Part shown: positions 8,116 through 17,786 of the stretch, piece by piece
How positions within the stretch are numbered: the stretch's first letter is position 1
How the letters are laid out: every line of letters starts with the position of its first letter
Origin: Paraburkholderia hiiakae
Lineage (GTDB): Bacteria; Pseudomonadota; Gammaproteobacteria; Burkholderiales; Burkholderiaceae
NCBI RefSeq assembly: GCF_904848665.1
Contig: NZ_CAJHCQ010000006.1
Coordinates: 124,001 to 188,000 of the forward strand
Reading direction: 5' to 3'
Length of the DNA stretch: 64,000 nucleotides
Position numbers and translations under genes: made by a program
The notes under the pieces: generated by a model
What the model was told of the DNA's origin: nothing
Database searches by the model: none
Seen by the model: only the letters and a program-made list of their open reading frames with translations

Positions 8116-9225
8116 TTAACGAGGCGCGCTTGAAGAGGCGCTCGAAGGAACGCCATCCTGCCATTCGCTCCAATGCGCGACGATGGTCTGAACGAGCGGA
8201 TGGCCCGCGCGATAGAGGTTTTCCAACGCAGGTGCGAAGCCGCCCTGGCTTGCATAGTTCAGCAGATTCGCCGCATTCGATTCGCCCGCATACGGACGAT
8301 CGAAGTCCGAGCCCGCGCGCAGCACGGCCACGCGATCGAGGTCCACACGTTGCGCATGCGCCGCGCGGCTGAGTGCTTCGAACGTGGCGTTGTCCTCCTG
8401 CTGCGTCATGCAGTACACGCCTTGTCCGCCAGTCAGCTGGCGCGTGAACGCGCTTGCCCTCGCGCCGAGCGCCTTGCCCGACCACCAGGTGTCGTCGGCG
8501 ACCGAATCGCAACGGATCACCGTGGGCGGTCGGTTGGCGGGCGCGTAAGCATATTTCGCGCGCGCGGCCTGGGCCTGCGCGTTATCGGCGAGCGTCACGT
8601 CGTGCGAGATCGCCCAGGCAGCTTCGGTAAGTCTCGGGTTCACGCGGAACACCTCGGTGCGGTAGTCGAGCGCTGGCTTCTCGTTGGGACTTTTCGTATT
8701 GATGCCCAAATACCCGGTGCGCCAGCCGCGCGGGCGGCCATCGCCGTCGATCTCCCACTGCAGGCCGAAATCGACGAGCCAGTCCGACCAGGCCGCCGAG
8801 CCGATCGTGCCGTGCTCGGGGTTCACACCCGCAATGCCCGCGATGAGGAAGTAGGTCTTGCGCAGATCGAACTGAGGCGCGAAGGCGAGGGCCATGGTCG
8901 AGGCGGCGGCGTTTGCGTGGCCCATACCGGTCGTCATCACGCAGACGTCGTCGGCATTGCATTGCACGTTGGGGTAATCGGGCGAGAGGCCCGCGATCGT
9001 CACGGACTCCCAGGGACCGAGACGCTCGAGCCATGTCTTCGCTTCGGGCGCGAACATCGCCACGATCATGACTTTCACCGCACGGCCGTGCGCGATGGCG
9101 CCGCCCTGCGCGAAGGCCGCGGGTTGCGCAGAAAGCGCTCCGGCGTCCTGATGTGTGGAAGGGGGCTGCGACGCGCAGGCAGCGAGCGACAGCGCGGCGC
9201 AGAGGAACGTGAAGCGGGTTCGCAT
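8116..9225 (-). CDS. Purine nucleoside permease family protein (NUP)
   Basis: A 369-residue exported protein of the purine nucleoside permease family (fungal NUP and bacterial homologues), which also shares the nucleoside-phosphorylase fold. The N-terminus is a lipoprotein-type signal (FLCAALSLAACAS). The body shows PNVQCNADDVCVMTTGMGHAN, FLIAGIAGVNPEHGTIGSAA and MTQQEDNATFEALSRA, all typical of the family. It probably binds or carries purine nucleosides at the outer face of the inner membrane, but bacterial members have little experimental support. The start at 9225 is chosen because AAGGA lies 8-10 bases upstream and the signal peptide begins at once; a longer frame to 9264 lacks both. Confidence 0.82.
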   Translation of the reverse strand: MRTRFTFLCAALSLAACASQPPSTHQDAGALSAQPAAFAQGGAIAHGRAVKVMIVAMFAPEAKTWLERLGPWESVTIAGLSPDYPNVQCNADDVCVMTTGMGHANAAASTMALAFAPQFDLRKTYFLIAGIAGVNPEHGTIGSAAWSDWLVDFGLQWEIDGDGRPRGWRTGYLGINTKSPNEKPALDYRTEVFRVNPRLTEAAWAISHDVTLADNAQAQAARAKYAYAPANRPPTVIRCDSVADDTWWSGKALGARASAFTRQLTGGQGVYCMTQQEDNATFEALSRAAHAQRVDLDRVAVLRAGSDFDRPYAGESNAANLLNYASQGGFAPALENLYRAGHPLVQTIVAHWSEWQDGVPSSASSSAPR

Positions 9226-9487
9226 TGTGCAAGTCCTTGTGGTTGTACGCGTACCGGGCGGCACGATCGATCGGGCGAATGGTCAGGAAAATACGCTCGA
9301 CTATGACAGTTTTGCGAAAGCACGGCGCCACGCGCGGCGCGGTAACCGGTGCGTGCCACGCGAAGCGCATTTCTGGCCGAAGTTCCTATACTTCGACTAG
9401 CGCGCCCAACAGGGGCAGCCTCGCCAATACAAAGCGACAAGGCCGCGCGGCCCCCGGCCCGCATGCGGCAGCCACGAGGAGGGAGAC

Positions 9488-11413
9488 ATGGGACAATCCG
9501 CATCCGCGGCGCACGCGCACGGGCGCCTTGGCGACTCCGGCCCGCATCGCCCGGCGCTTCCCGCGCTCGCTCTCGCCGCGCTCGGCGTGGTCTACGGCGA
9601 CATCGGTACGAGCCCGCTCTACACGCTCGCTACTGTGTTCGATCCCGCCAACGGCCTCGCGGTCAATGCTTTCAATATCGTAGGCATCGTCTCGCTGATC
9701 TTCTGGTCGCTCATGATCGTCGTCTCGCTCAAGTACGTCGCGCTCATCCTGCGCGCGAACAATCACGGCGAGGGCGGCATCATGGCGCTGCTCGCGCTCG
9801 CGGCTTCCTCGGTCGCGTCGCGGCCGCATCTGCGTAACACGCTACTCGTGATCGGCGTGATGGGCGCGGCGCTCTTCTTTGGCGACAGCGTGATCACGCC
9901 GGCCATCTCGGTGCTGAGCGCGGTGGAAGGCCTCGAGGTGGCCGAGCCCGCGCTCAAGACCTATGTGATTCCGGTGACGCTTGCGGCGCTCATCGTGCTG
10001 TTCCTCACGCAAAAGCATGGCACGGGAGGCATCGGCGCTGTGTTCGGGCCGGTGATGGTGCTCTGGTTCGTCGTGATCGGCGTGGCGGGCGTGACCAACA
10101 TTGCCTCAGCGCCGGCCGTGCTGTTCGCGCTCGATCCGCGCGAAGGTTTCGCGTTCTGCCTGCATCACCGCTGGCTCGCCTTTGTCGCGCTGGGCGCGGT
10201 CGTGCTCTCGCTCACGGGCGCCGAGGCGCTCTATGCCGACATGGGCCACTTCGGCAAACAGCCTATTCGCCTCACGTGGTTCGGCATTGTGTTTCCCGCG
10301 CTCGCGCTCAATTATCTCGGCCAGGGCGCGCTGCTGCTGGCGAACCCCGGCGCGGTGCAAAACCCGTTCTACCGGCTCTTCCCGCAGTGGTCCATCGTGC
10401 CGATGATCGTGCTCGCCACCGTCGCCACCGTCATTGCCTCGCAGGCCGTTATTTCGGGTACCTATTCGATGGCGATGCAGGCCATGCAACTCTCCTTCCT
10501 GCCGCGCATGACTATCGTGCATACCTCGGAGCGCGAGATGGGGCAGATCTACGTGCCCGGCATCAACTGGATCCTGCTCGTCTCCGTGGTGGCGGCGGTG
10601 GTGGGGTTCCGTTCGTCCACCGCGCTCGGCTCCGCTTATGGCATCGCCGTGACCGGCACGATGCTCATTACGACGTTCCTCACGTTCTTCGTCGTGCGTT
10701 ACGCGTGGCATTACAACTGGGTGCTGTGCCTGCTCGCCACGGCGTTCTTCTTCGTGATCGATGCCGTCTTCTTCTCGGCCAACCTGCTCAAGATCGTGGA
10801 CGGCGGCTGGTTCCCGCTCGTGATCGGCGGACTGATGTTCACAGTCATGGCGACTTGGGGAAAGGGCTGGGAAATGATGGCGGCCGAGGCGCGCGTGCGC
10901 GCCGGCAAGAAGCCTCTCAAGCCCTATCTTGCGACGCTGCTGGAGAGCAATCCCGTGCGCGTGGGCGGCACCGCGATCTTCCTCACGCCGAATGCAAACA
11001 CCGTACCGCATGCGCTCGTCAACAATCTGCGGCACAACCGGGTGCTGCACGAACGCGTAGTATTCCTGAGCGTGGTGACAAAAGACGTGCCGTGGGTAGC
11101 CGAAAGCGAACGCGTGAAGGTCGAATTGCTCTGCCCGGGCTGCTATTACGTTGTCGTCAGTTACGGATTCAAGGACGAGGTCGATTTGCCATGCACACTC
11201 GCCGCTTACAAGTCGGCGGAGTTGACGTTCGATCTCGACGAAACGTCGTGGTTCCTGAGCCGCGCCGTAGTGGTGCCGAAGCGCGGCCATGGCATGGCGA
11301 TCTGGCGTGAGCGTCTTTTCGCGGTGATGCTGCACAACGTCGGGAATATCGCAGCGTTCTTCAAGCTGCCGGCCAATCGCGTGATCGAGGTCGGCGCGCG
11401 CGTCGAGATCTAG
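9488..11413 (+). CDS. kup: Low-affinity potassium transporter Kup
   Basis: Inner-membrane K+ uptake protein of 641 residues, near the usual ~620-630. The first membrane helix carries the family hallmark GVVYGDIGTSPLYTLATVF; NNHGEGGIMALLALA, FFGDSVITPAISVLSAVEG and GTYSMAMQAMQLSFLPRM are further Kup blocks. About 12 membrane segments are followed by a ~180-residue cytoplasmic tail. Kup is a K+/H+ symporter important at low pH. The start ATG sits 7 bases after GGAGGGAG. It is not in an operon with trk or kdp genes; the small DUF1269-like gene follows after 115 bases. Confidence 0.95.
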   Translation: MGQSASAAHAHGRLGDSGPHRPALPALALAALGVVYGDIGTSPLYTLATVFDPANGLAVNAFNIVGIVSLIFWSLMIVVSLKYVALILRANNHGEGGIMALLALAASSVASRPHLRNTLLVIGVMGAALFFGDSVITPAISVLSAVEGLEVAEPALKTYVIPVTLAALIVLFLTQKHGTGGIGAVFGPVMVLWFVVIGVAGVTNIASAPAVLFALDPREGFAFCLHHRWLAFVALGAVVLSLTGAEALYADMGHFGKQPIRLTWFGIVFPALALNYLGQGALLLANPGAVQNPFYRLFPQWSIVPMIVLATVATVIASQAVISGTYSMAMQAMQLSFLPRMTIVHTSEREMGQIYVPGINWILLVSVVAAVVGFRSSTALGSAYGIAVTGTMLITTFLTFFVVRYAWHYNWVLCLLATAFFFVIDAVFFSANLLKIVDGGWFPLVIGGLMFTVMATWGKGWEMMAAEARVRAGKKPLKPYLATLLESNPVRVGGTAIFLTPNANTVPHALVNNLRHNRVLHERVVFLSVVTKDVPWVAESERVKVELLCPGCYYVVVSYGFKDEVDLPCTLAAYKSAELTFDLDETSWFLSRAVVVPKRGHGMAIWRERLFAVMLHNVGNIAAFFKLPANRVIEVGARVEI

Positions 11414-11528
11414 CATCAGGCTGTCGCGCTGACAGAAACTCAGGCGTAGGATGATCGGAATCGCATCGTAGTCATGGGGCAGCGAGCAGGCCGCAAGCGC
11501 GTAGCCGCGTGACCGAAGGAGGGCCACC

Positions 11529-12038
11529 ATGAGACGCCTCTATTTCCTCGCTCCCGACACCACCACGGCGCAGGCGATCGTCGACGATCTGCTGCGTGCG
11601 CGCATCACGTGGCGTCATATCCACGTGCTCGCCAATCACAGCGTGGGGCTCGAACGCTTGCCCGAGGCCTCGCTGCTGCAGCGCAGTGACGTCGTGCATG
11701 CACTGGAGCGCGGCGTGATGTTCGGCGCTGCGACCGGTGCAATCGTCGGCCTTGTGGCGCTGATGTTTCCGCCCGCGAACTTCGACATCACGGGCGGGGT
11801 GGTCGTCGCGCTGACCCTGGCAGGCGCGGTATTCGGCGCGTGGGCGGCCGGCATGATCGGCGTGGACGAACCGAACACGCGGCTTACGCGCTTCAGCGAT
11901 CCTATCGAGCACGGCCAGTTGCTGGTCATGGCCGACGTGCCCGGCTCGCGCGAAGCGGAGATCGAGGAGAGCATCGCCCAGCATGTGCCGCGCGCCGATG
12001 TGGAAGGCGCGGAGCCGACGTCGCCGATCTTTCCCTGA
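11529..12038 (+). CDS. DUF1269-type membrane-associated protein
   Basis: A 169-residue protein resembling DUF1269 proteins, of unknown function. It has an alpha/beta N-terminal half (RRLYFLAPDTTTAQAIVDDL) that looks like a ferredoxin-fold or flavin-channel-type domain. A glycine-rich hydrophobic hairpin follows (GVMFGAATGAIVGLVALMF and VVVALTLAGAVFGAWAAGMI), probably two membrane-dipping helices, and then a soluble tail. AAGGAGG lies 6 bases before the ATG. Read-through from kup is possible, but the 115-base gap makes this uncertain. Confidence 0.7.
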   Translation: MRRLYFLAPDTTTAQAIVDDLLRARITWRHIHVLANHSVGLERLPEASLLQRSDVVHALERGVMFGAATGAIVGLVALMFPPANFDITGGVVVALTLAGAVFGAWAAGMIGVDEPNTRLTRFSDPIEHGQLLVMADVPGSREAEIEESIAQHVPRADVEGAEPTSPIFP

Positions 12039-12452
12039 ATGCGCTGGGGGCTTTCAAGCGAAGCGTGGTGGCGGTGCTTGCCTTGGCGCGCGCACACGCC
12101 AGTCGTCGTGCCCCATTTCTCGACCCTGACGCGCCATTTGAGGGTGGCAACGTTCAACTTCTGACAGCCGGGATTGCGCCGCGCCGCCCGCGCGCATAGC
12201 CCGCCGCGCCGCCCAGCGCCCCCCCGTCATCAAAGCTCCGCGCCCCGCGCCGGGCACGCCATTCCCCCGCCAAATCCCGCATTTTGACCGGCTTGCGCCC
12301 GCGACAAGGCAAAATACGGGTTTTGAGCCCGCACCGGGCTCGAGTTTCCCCTGCCGGCCGCCTCCTTCCAGGCATCGATCGGGCCTCGTTTGCGAGCCCG
12401 GCAGGTCGGCTCGCCTTGCCGCGAGCCCTCAAGCGATATTGGAGTCGTCTAC
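12039..12452. other. Intergenic stretch upstream of the Hsp70 operon
   Basis: About 410 bases with no convincing gene. A small hairpin with arms GAGCCCG (12325-12331) and CGGGCTC (12335-12341) is present but no T-run follows on either strand. The promoter of the DUF2760-Hsp70 operon must lie here; I looked for a sigma32-type CTTGAA...CCCCAT arrangement and did not find a good one. Confidence 0.35.
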
Positions 12453-13043
12453 ATGCCCGAATCGAATCTGTCTTTCTTCGGCCGCCTTTCGGTCGCGCTG
12501 GGATCGTTCTTCGCGATCCTCGGCGACGGCGAGCTTGCCGCCAACGTGCGCCGTCTGCGTGAGGGCGGACTTGCACCCGCCGCCGCCGCGCCTGCACCCG
12601 CAGCGGCTCCGGTCGCGAAGCCGGCGCCGGCACCCGCACCCGCGCCGACCGTCATCAAGGAAGCCACGCCCGACGCCGCGTTGCAACTGCTCGGCCTGCT
12701 TCAGCGCAACGCGCGCTTTGTCGATTTCGTCGAGGAAGACATTGCCGGTTACGCCGATGCGGATATCGGCGCCGCCGCCCGCATCGTCCACGAAGGCTGC
12801 CGCGCCACGCTGCGTGACCACTTCGCCATCCGCCCGGTGCGCAGCGAGTCCGAAGGCTCGCGTGTGACGCTGCCGGCCGGCTTCGACGCCGCCGCCGTGC
12901 GACTCACCGGCAATGTGGTCGGCGAGGCGCCGTTCAGCGGCAGCCTCACGCATCGCGGCTGGCGCGTCGAGGAAGTCAAACTGCCGCAACTCGTCAAGAC
13001 GCACGACGCGCGCATCATCGCGCCGGCGGAGGTGGAACTGTGA
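12453..13043 (+). CDS. DUF2760 domain protein, first gene of the Hsp70 operon
   Basis: A 196-residue protein of the DUF2760 family. It starts with a short hydrophobic segment (LSFFGRLSVALGSFFAILGD), then has an Ala/Pro-rich linker at about residues 38-68, then a compact domain (EATPDAALQLLGLLQRNAR ... DFVEEDIAGYADADIGAAAR). The end (FSGSLTHRGWRVEEVKLP) is typical of the family. The function is unknown; the family is found almost always next to a pair of divergent Hsp70 genes. The stop codon overlaps the GTG start of the first Hsp70 gene (GTGA), so translation is coupled. Start: first ATG reaching the conserved N-terminus. Confidence 0.85.
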   Translation: MPESNLSFFGRLSVALGSFFAILGDGELAANVRRLREGGLAPAAAAPAPAAAPVAKPAPAPAPAPTVIKEATPDAALQLLGLLQRNARFVDFVEEDIAGYADADIGAAARIVHEGCRATLRDHFAIRPVRSESEGSRVTLPAGFDAAAVRLTGNVVGEAPFSGSLTHRGWRVEEVKLPQLVKTHDARIIAPAEVEL

Positions 13044-14884
13044 GCGATCCGCGATATTCGATTGGCGTCGACCTCGGCACGACGCATTGCGCGCTGTCCT
13101 ACGTCGACCTCACCGCCAGCGATGGCGAAAAGACCCAGCAGGGCGTGCTGAACGTGACCCAGCTCACAGCGCCGGGCACCCTGGAATCGCCTGACCTGCT
13201 GCCTTCGTTTCTCTATTTGCCGCACGCGGGCGAGCTGACGCCCGGCGACCTCACGTTGCCGTGGACCACCACACGCGAGTACGCCGTGGGCGAGCTTGCG
13301 CGCAGCCGCGGCGCGGGCACGCCGATCCGCCTCGTTTCGAGCGCGAAGAGCTGGTTGTGTCACCCTGGCGTGGATCGCCGCGCGGCCATTCTGCCCAACG
13401 ATGCACCGCCTGAAGTCACGCGCGTTTCGCCGCTCGAAAGCTCGGTGCGTTATCTCACGCACCTGCGCGAGGCGTGGGACCACGCGCACCCCAAGGCGCC
13501 GTTCGGCGAGCAGGAGATCACCGTTACGATTCCGGCCTCGTTCGACCCCGCCGCGCGCGAACTGACGGCCGAAGCGGCGCAGGCGGCGGGCTACGCGAAC
13601 ATGACGCTGCTGGAAGAGCCGCAGGCGGCCCTCTATAGCTGGATCCAGAAGAGCGGCGGCGCATGGCGCAAGGAAGTGAGGGTCGGCGACATCATCCTCG
13701 TGGTGGACGTGGGCGGCGGCACGACCGACCTTTCGCTGATCGCCGTGGTCGAGCGCGAAGGCAATCTCGAACTGCACCGCGTGGCCGTGGGCGAGCACAT
13801 TCTGCTCGGCGGCGACAACATGGACCTCGCGCTCGCGCATGTGGTCGCGCGCAAGCTCGCGGCTCAGGGCACACAAGCCGACCCGTGGCAACTGCGCGCG
13901 CTGACCTACGCGTGCCGCTCGGCGAAGGAAGCGCTGCTGAGCGACGCCTCCGTCGATACGGTGCCGATCGTCGTGCCGAGCCGCGGCTCGAAGCTCATCG
14001 GCGGGTCGATCCGCACGGAACTCACGCGCACCGAACTCACCCAGATCATCCTCGAAGGCTTCTTCCCGCAGGTGGACGCCGCGGCGCGCCCCGCCGCGCG
14101 CACGCGCGTGGGTCTCACGCAGCTTGGCCTGCCGTATGCGCAGGACGCGGGCGTCACGCGCCATCTCGCGGCCTTCCTCGGCCGCCAGGTGCAGGCACTC
14201 GCGGAACTCGAAGGCTTTGGCGCACCGCCCGCAGGCGCGACTTTCCTGCATCCCACCGCGGTTCTCTTCAACGGCGGCGTTTTCAAGTCGCCGCTGCTCT
14301 CGCAACGCGTGCTCGATATCGTCAACGGCTGGCTGGCGGCTGAGGGCGCCGCGCCCGCGCGTCTGCTCGGCGGCGCGGATCTCGACCTCGCGGTGGCGCG
14401 CGGCGCAGCCTATTACGGCTACGTGAAGCGCGGCAAGGGCGTGCGCATTCGCGGCGGCACGGCGCGCGCGTACTACGTGGCGGTCGAATCGGCCATGCCG
14501 GCCGTGCCGGGCCTCGAGCCGCCGGTTTCGGCGCTCTGTGTCGCGCCTTTCGGCATGGAAGAGGGCACGGAGGCGGCGCTGCCGCCGCAGGAGTTCGGCC
14601 TCGTGGTGGGCGAGCCGGTGCACTTCCGTTTCTTCGGCTCTTCGGTGCGGCGTCAGGATCAGGTCGGCACGATGCTCGACTACTGGTCGCCCGAAGAATT
14701 GCAGGAACTGGAGGAAATCCAGGCCACGCTGCCGACCGAAGGCCGCACGCCCGGCGAAGTCGTGCCCGTGAAGCTGCACGCGCGCGTGACGGAAGCGGGC
14801 ACGCTGGAACTCGAAGCCATGCCGAGCGGCACGAACGAGCGCTGGAAGGTCGAGTTCGACGTGCGTGGCGGAGCAGGCGACTGA
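13040..14884 (+). CDS. Hsp70-family protein A (DnaK/HscA-like)
   Basis: A 614-residue ATPase of the Hsp70 superfamily. The ATPase domain is complete: phosphate-1 motif SIGVDLGTTHCALSYVD at the N-terminus, VVDVGGGTTDLSLI at about residues 222-235, GGDNMDLALAHVVARKL, and the adenosine block LFNGGVFKSPLL in place of the usual VGGSTRIP. The C-terminal part (about residues 480-614) is a short beta-type substrate-binding region without the long helical lid of DnaK. It is not DnaK or HscA itself: no dnaJ, grpE or isc genes are near. It starts with GTG overlapping the DUF2760 stop and ends 5 bases before the second Hsp70, so the three proteins are made together. Confidence 0.88.
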   Translation: MSDPRYSIGVDLGTTHCALSYVDLTASDGEKTQQGVLNVTQLTAPGTLESPDLLPSFLYLPHAGELTPGDLTLPWTTTREYAVGELARSRGAGTPIRLVSSAKSWLCHPGVDRRAAILPNDAPPEVTRVSPLESSVRYLTHLREAWDHAHPKAPFGEQEITVTIPASFDPAARELTAEAAQAAGYANMTLLEEPQAALYSWIQKSGGAWRKEVRVGDIILVVDVGGGTTDLSLIAVVEREGNLELHRVAVGEHILLGGDNMDLALAHVVARKLAAQGTQADPWQLRALTYACRSAKEALLSDASVDTVPIVVPSRGSKLIGGSIRTELTRTELTQIILEGFFPQVDAAARPAARTRVGLTQLGLPYAQDAGVTRHLAAFLGRQVQALAELEGFGAPPAGATFLHPTAVLFNGGVFKSPLLSQRVLDIVNGWLAAEGAAPARLLGGADLDLAVARGAAYYGYVKRGKGVRIRGGTARAYYVAVESAMPAVPGLEPPVSALCVAPFGMEEGTEAALPPQEFGLVVGEPVHFRFFGSSVRRQDQVGTMLDYWSPEELQELEEIQATLPTEGRTPGEVVPVKLHARVTEAGTLELEAMPSGTNERWKVEFDVRGGAGD

Positions 14885-14889
14885 GCCCG

Positions 14890-17682
14890 ATGAAGCAATA
14901 CGTCGTCGGCATCGACCTGGGGACGAGCAATACCGTCGTGGCGTACGTGGAGGCAGGCGGCGACGCTATCCGCGTGTTCGACGTCGAGCAGCTCACCGGC
15001 CTCGGCGAAGTGGGTGCGCAGAAGTTGCTGCCTTCCGCGCGTTATCACCCGGCGGCAGGCGAGCTTGCGGCGGGGGATTTGCGGCTGCCGTGGAGCGCGC
15101 CTTCGCCCGGCGATGACGCCGTCATCGGCCGCCTCGCGCGCACGCTCGGCGCGCAGGTGCCCGGCCGGCTCGTGGCGAGCGCCAAGAGCTGGCTCTCGCA
15201 CGCGGCGGTGGACCGCCTCGCGCCCATCCTGCCGTGGGGCGCGCCGGACGACGTCGCCAAGGTTTCGCCGGTGAGCGCGAGCGCGAGCTATCTCGCGCAC
15301 GTGCGCGCCGCGTGGAACCATCGTTTCCCGCATGCGCCGCTCGAAGATCAGGACGTGGTGCTGACCGTGCCCGCCTCTTTCGACGACGGCGCGCGCGCGC
15401 TCACGCTCGAAGCGGCGCGGCTCGCGAAGCTGCCCGCGCTGCGCCTGCTCGAAGAACCGCAAGCCGCGTTTTACGACTGGCTGTACCACCATCGCGCGAC
15501 GCTCGACGCGGAGCTGGGCGCGTCGCGCCTCGTGCTGGTGTGTGACGTGGGCGGCGGCACGACCGACCTCACGCTCATCAAGGTGCAGTTCGAGAACGGC
15601 GAGCCGCAGCTCACGCGCATCGGCGTGGGCAATCATCTGATGCTGGGCGGCGACAACATGGATCTCGCGCTTGCGCATCTGGCCGAGAGTCGGCTCGCGA
15701 ACGCGCAAACGCGGTTGAGCGCAGCGAGCCTCTCGCAGCTCGTGGAGCGCTGCCGTGTCGCGAAGGAGCAACTGCTCGAGCCCAGCGCGCCCGAATCGGT
15801 GCCGATTACGCTGCTCGGCGCGGGTGCGCGTCTCGTGGGCGGCGCGCGCACCACGCAGCTTGGCCGCGAGGAAGTCGCGCAGATCGTGGTGGACGGCTTC
15901 TTTCCGATGGGCGCAGCCAGTGAGATGCCGCGCCGCTCGCGCGCGGCGATCGTCGAGTTCGGCTTGCCCTATGCCGCCGATCCGGCCATCACGCGCCATA
16001 TCGCGGCGTTTTTGCAGCGCTTTGCCGCGCAGTCGCGCGAGGCGCTGGGTTCTTCTGGCGCTGCCGCTGAACCGGAAACGGCGCTGCCCATGCCCGACGC
16101 GCTGCTGCTCAACGGTGGCGTGTTCCGCGCTCGCTCGCTCGCGCAGCGTCTGGCCGATACGCTCGGCGCCTGGCGCGGCGAGCCGCTCAACGTGCTGCAA
16201 AACGATCAACCCGACGTGGCCGTCGCGCGCGGCGCGGTCGCTTATGCGCTCGCGCGCGCGGGTCACGCGCCGCGCATTGGCGGCGGCTCGCCGCGCAGTT
16301 ACTTTCTCGTGCTAGACGAAGGCGCTGGAGCCGATGCCGCACCGCGCGGCGTGTGCGTTCTCCCGCGCGGCACGGAAGAAGGTCACGAGCTGCGTCTGGA
16401 CGACCGGACGTTCGCGTTGCAACTTGGCCAGCCGGTGCAGTTCCACCTCGCATCGACAGTGGCCGACACCGCATGGCAGCCCGGCGAATTGGCCGATCTG
16501 GCAGCGGGCGACTTCGTGCGCCTGCCGCCGCTCGCGACGGTCGTGCCGGTGGGCGCCGATGCGAAGACGGCGCGCGAGCGCCCCGTCAAACTCACGACCG
16601 CGCTGACCGAAGTCGGCACGCTGGAGATGCACTGCATCGCCACCGACGACGCCTCGCAACGCTGGCTGCTCGAAATCGCGCTGCGCCGCGCCGAGCACGA
16701 GGGCGGCGCGGCGGCGAACGGCGAGTCACGTCACGCGGGCCTCGACGACGCCATCGAAGCGATCGAACGCGTGTTCGGCGCGCGCTCCGTCAAGGTCGAC
16801 GCGAAGGAAGTGAAGCGCCTGCGCGCGCATCTCGAAGAGCGGCTCGGGCCGCGCCAGAACTGGGACGGCCCGCTCCTGCGCGAGCTGTTCGGCGTGCTCT
16901 GGGAGCGCGCGGGCAAGCGCCGGCGCTCCGCCGATCATGAACGCCTGTGGTTGAACCTGGCCGGCTTCAGCTTGCGGCCGGGCTTCGGCTATCCGCTGGA
17001 CGAATGGCGCGTCGAACAGCTCTGGACGCTCTTCGACGACGGCATCCAGTTCGTCAACGAAGGCCAGGTGTGGTCGGAGTGGTGGACGCTCTGGCGGCGC
17101 GCGGCGGGCGGTCTGAACGAGGCGCAGCAGAACGAGGTGCTGGAGGCGATGACCTACCTCGAAGCAGCAGCCGGCGCGAAGCGCCACAAGCTGCCGTTCG
17201 ACCCCGCGAAGCTCGCACATGCGGACATGATCCGCCTCTACGCATCGCTCGAGCAGATCGCGGCCGAGCGCAAGATCGAGATCGGCGAGCGGCTGCTGCA
17301 GCGGCTGCAGAAGCCTTCGGAGAATCATCAGACGTGGTGGGCGGTCGGCCGCATCGGCGCGCGCCAGCCGTTCTACGGCAGCGCGCACGGCGTGGTGCCG
17401 CCGCAAACCGCAGCGCTTTGGCTCGATGCGATCCTGGCGCTCGACTGGAAAAAGATCGAACCGGCGATGTTCGCAGCCGCGCAGATCGCGCGCATGACGG
17501 GCGACCGCTCGCGCGACCTGCCGCCCGAACTGCGCGAGACGGTGGTGCGCCGCATGGAGTCGGCGAACGCGCCGCCTACGTGGGTGACGATGGTGCGCGA
17601 AGTCGTGGCGCTCGATACGGCGGACACGGGCCGGGTATTCGGCGAGGCGCTGCCGGCGGGGTTGAAGCTGATCGCGGGCTGA
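14890..17682 (+). CDS. Hsp70-family protein B with large C-terminal extension (DUF3731)
   Basis: A 930-residue protein, far longer than DnaK (~640). Residues 1-600 are an Hsp70 ATPase plus short beta domain: VVGIDLGTSNTVVAYVE, CDVGGGTTDLTLIKV near residue 219, GGDNMDLALAHLAESRL, LLNGGVFRARSLAQRL. From about residue 640 to the end comes a helical module (FGARSVKVDAKEVKRLRAHL ... ELFGVLWERAGKRRRSADHE ... LAGFSLRPGFGYPLDEWRVE) known as DUF3731. The extension may provide the lid or a client-binding platform; nothing is known experimentally to my knowledge. The two Hsp70s resemble each other block for block (both have GGDNMDLALAH), so they are ancient paralogues and may act as a pair. Confidence 0.86.
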   Translation: MKQYVVGIDLGTSNTVVAYVEAGGDAIRVFDVEQLTGLGEVGAQKLLPSARYHPAAGELAAGDLRLPWSAPSPGDDAVIGRLARTLGAQVPGRLVASAKSWLSHAAVDRLAPILPWGAPDDVAKVSPVSASASYLAHVRAAWNHRFPHAPLEDQDVVLTVPASFDDGARALTLEAARLAKLPALRLLEEPQAAFYDWLYHHRATLDAELGASRLVLVCDVGGGTTDLTLIKVQFENGEPQLTRIGVGNHLMLGGDNMDLALAHLAESRLANAQTRLSAASLSQLVERCRVAKEQLLEPSAPESVPITLLGAGARLVGGARTTQLGREEVAQIVVDGFFPMGAASEMPRRSRAAIVEFGLPYAADPAITRHIAAFLQRFAAQSREALGSSGAAAEPETALPMPDALLLNGGVFRARSLAQRLADTLGAWRGEPLNVLQNDQPDVAVARGAVAYALARAGHAPRIGGGSPRSYFLVLDEGAGADAAPRGVCVLPRGTEEGHELRLDDRTFALQLGQPVQFHLASTVADTAWQPGELADLAAGDFVRLPPLATVVPVGADAKTARERPVKLTTALTEVGTLEMHCIATDDASQRWLLEIALRRAEHEGGAAANGESRHAGLDDAIEAIERVFGARSVKVDAKEVKRLRAHLEERLGPRQNWDGPLLRELFGVLWERAGKRRRSADHERLWLNLAGFSLRPGFGYPLDEWRVEQLWTLFDDGIQFVNEGQVWSEWWTLWRRAAGGLNEAQQNEVLEAMTYLEAAAGAKRHKLPFDPAKLAHADMIRLYASLEQIAAERKIEIGERLLQRLQKPSENHQTWWAVGRIGARQPFYGSAHGVVPPQTAALWLDAILALDWKKIEPAMFAAAQIARMTGDRSRDLPPELRETVVRRMESANAPPTWVTMVREVVALDTADTGRVFGEALPAGLKLIAG

Positions 17683-17786
17683 TTCCAGGCTGATTGCGGG
17701 CGAGACACCCGCCTTCTGCGCGGAGCCCGGCGCGCGTATGATCGAACGCCTGATTCCAACCTGTACCCCAGCGGACTGATCTGCCC

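Noticed and set aside
12325..12341. Terminator upstream of the Hsp70 operon
   Set aside because: Seven-base stem exists but neither strand has a T-run after it.
12749..14779. 676-codon minus-strand open frame over the first Hsp70
   Set aside because: Arg/Glu/His-rich shadow of the Hsp70 gene; no start site or motifs.
14680..16266. 528-codon minus-strand open frame over the second Hsp70
   Set aside because: Shadow of the Hsp70 gene, same reasoning.
13040..17682. Calling the two Hsp70 genes dnaK or hscA
   Set aside because: They lack the helical lid of DnaK, have divergent adenosine blocks and no dnaJ, grpE or isc neighbours.
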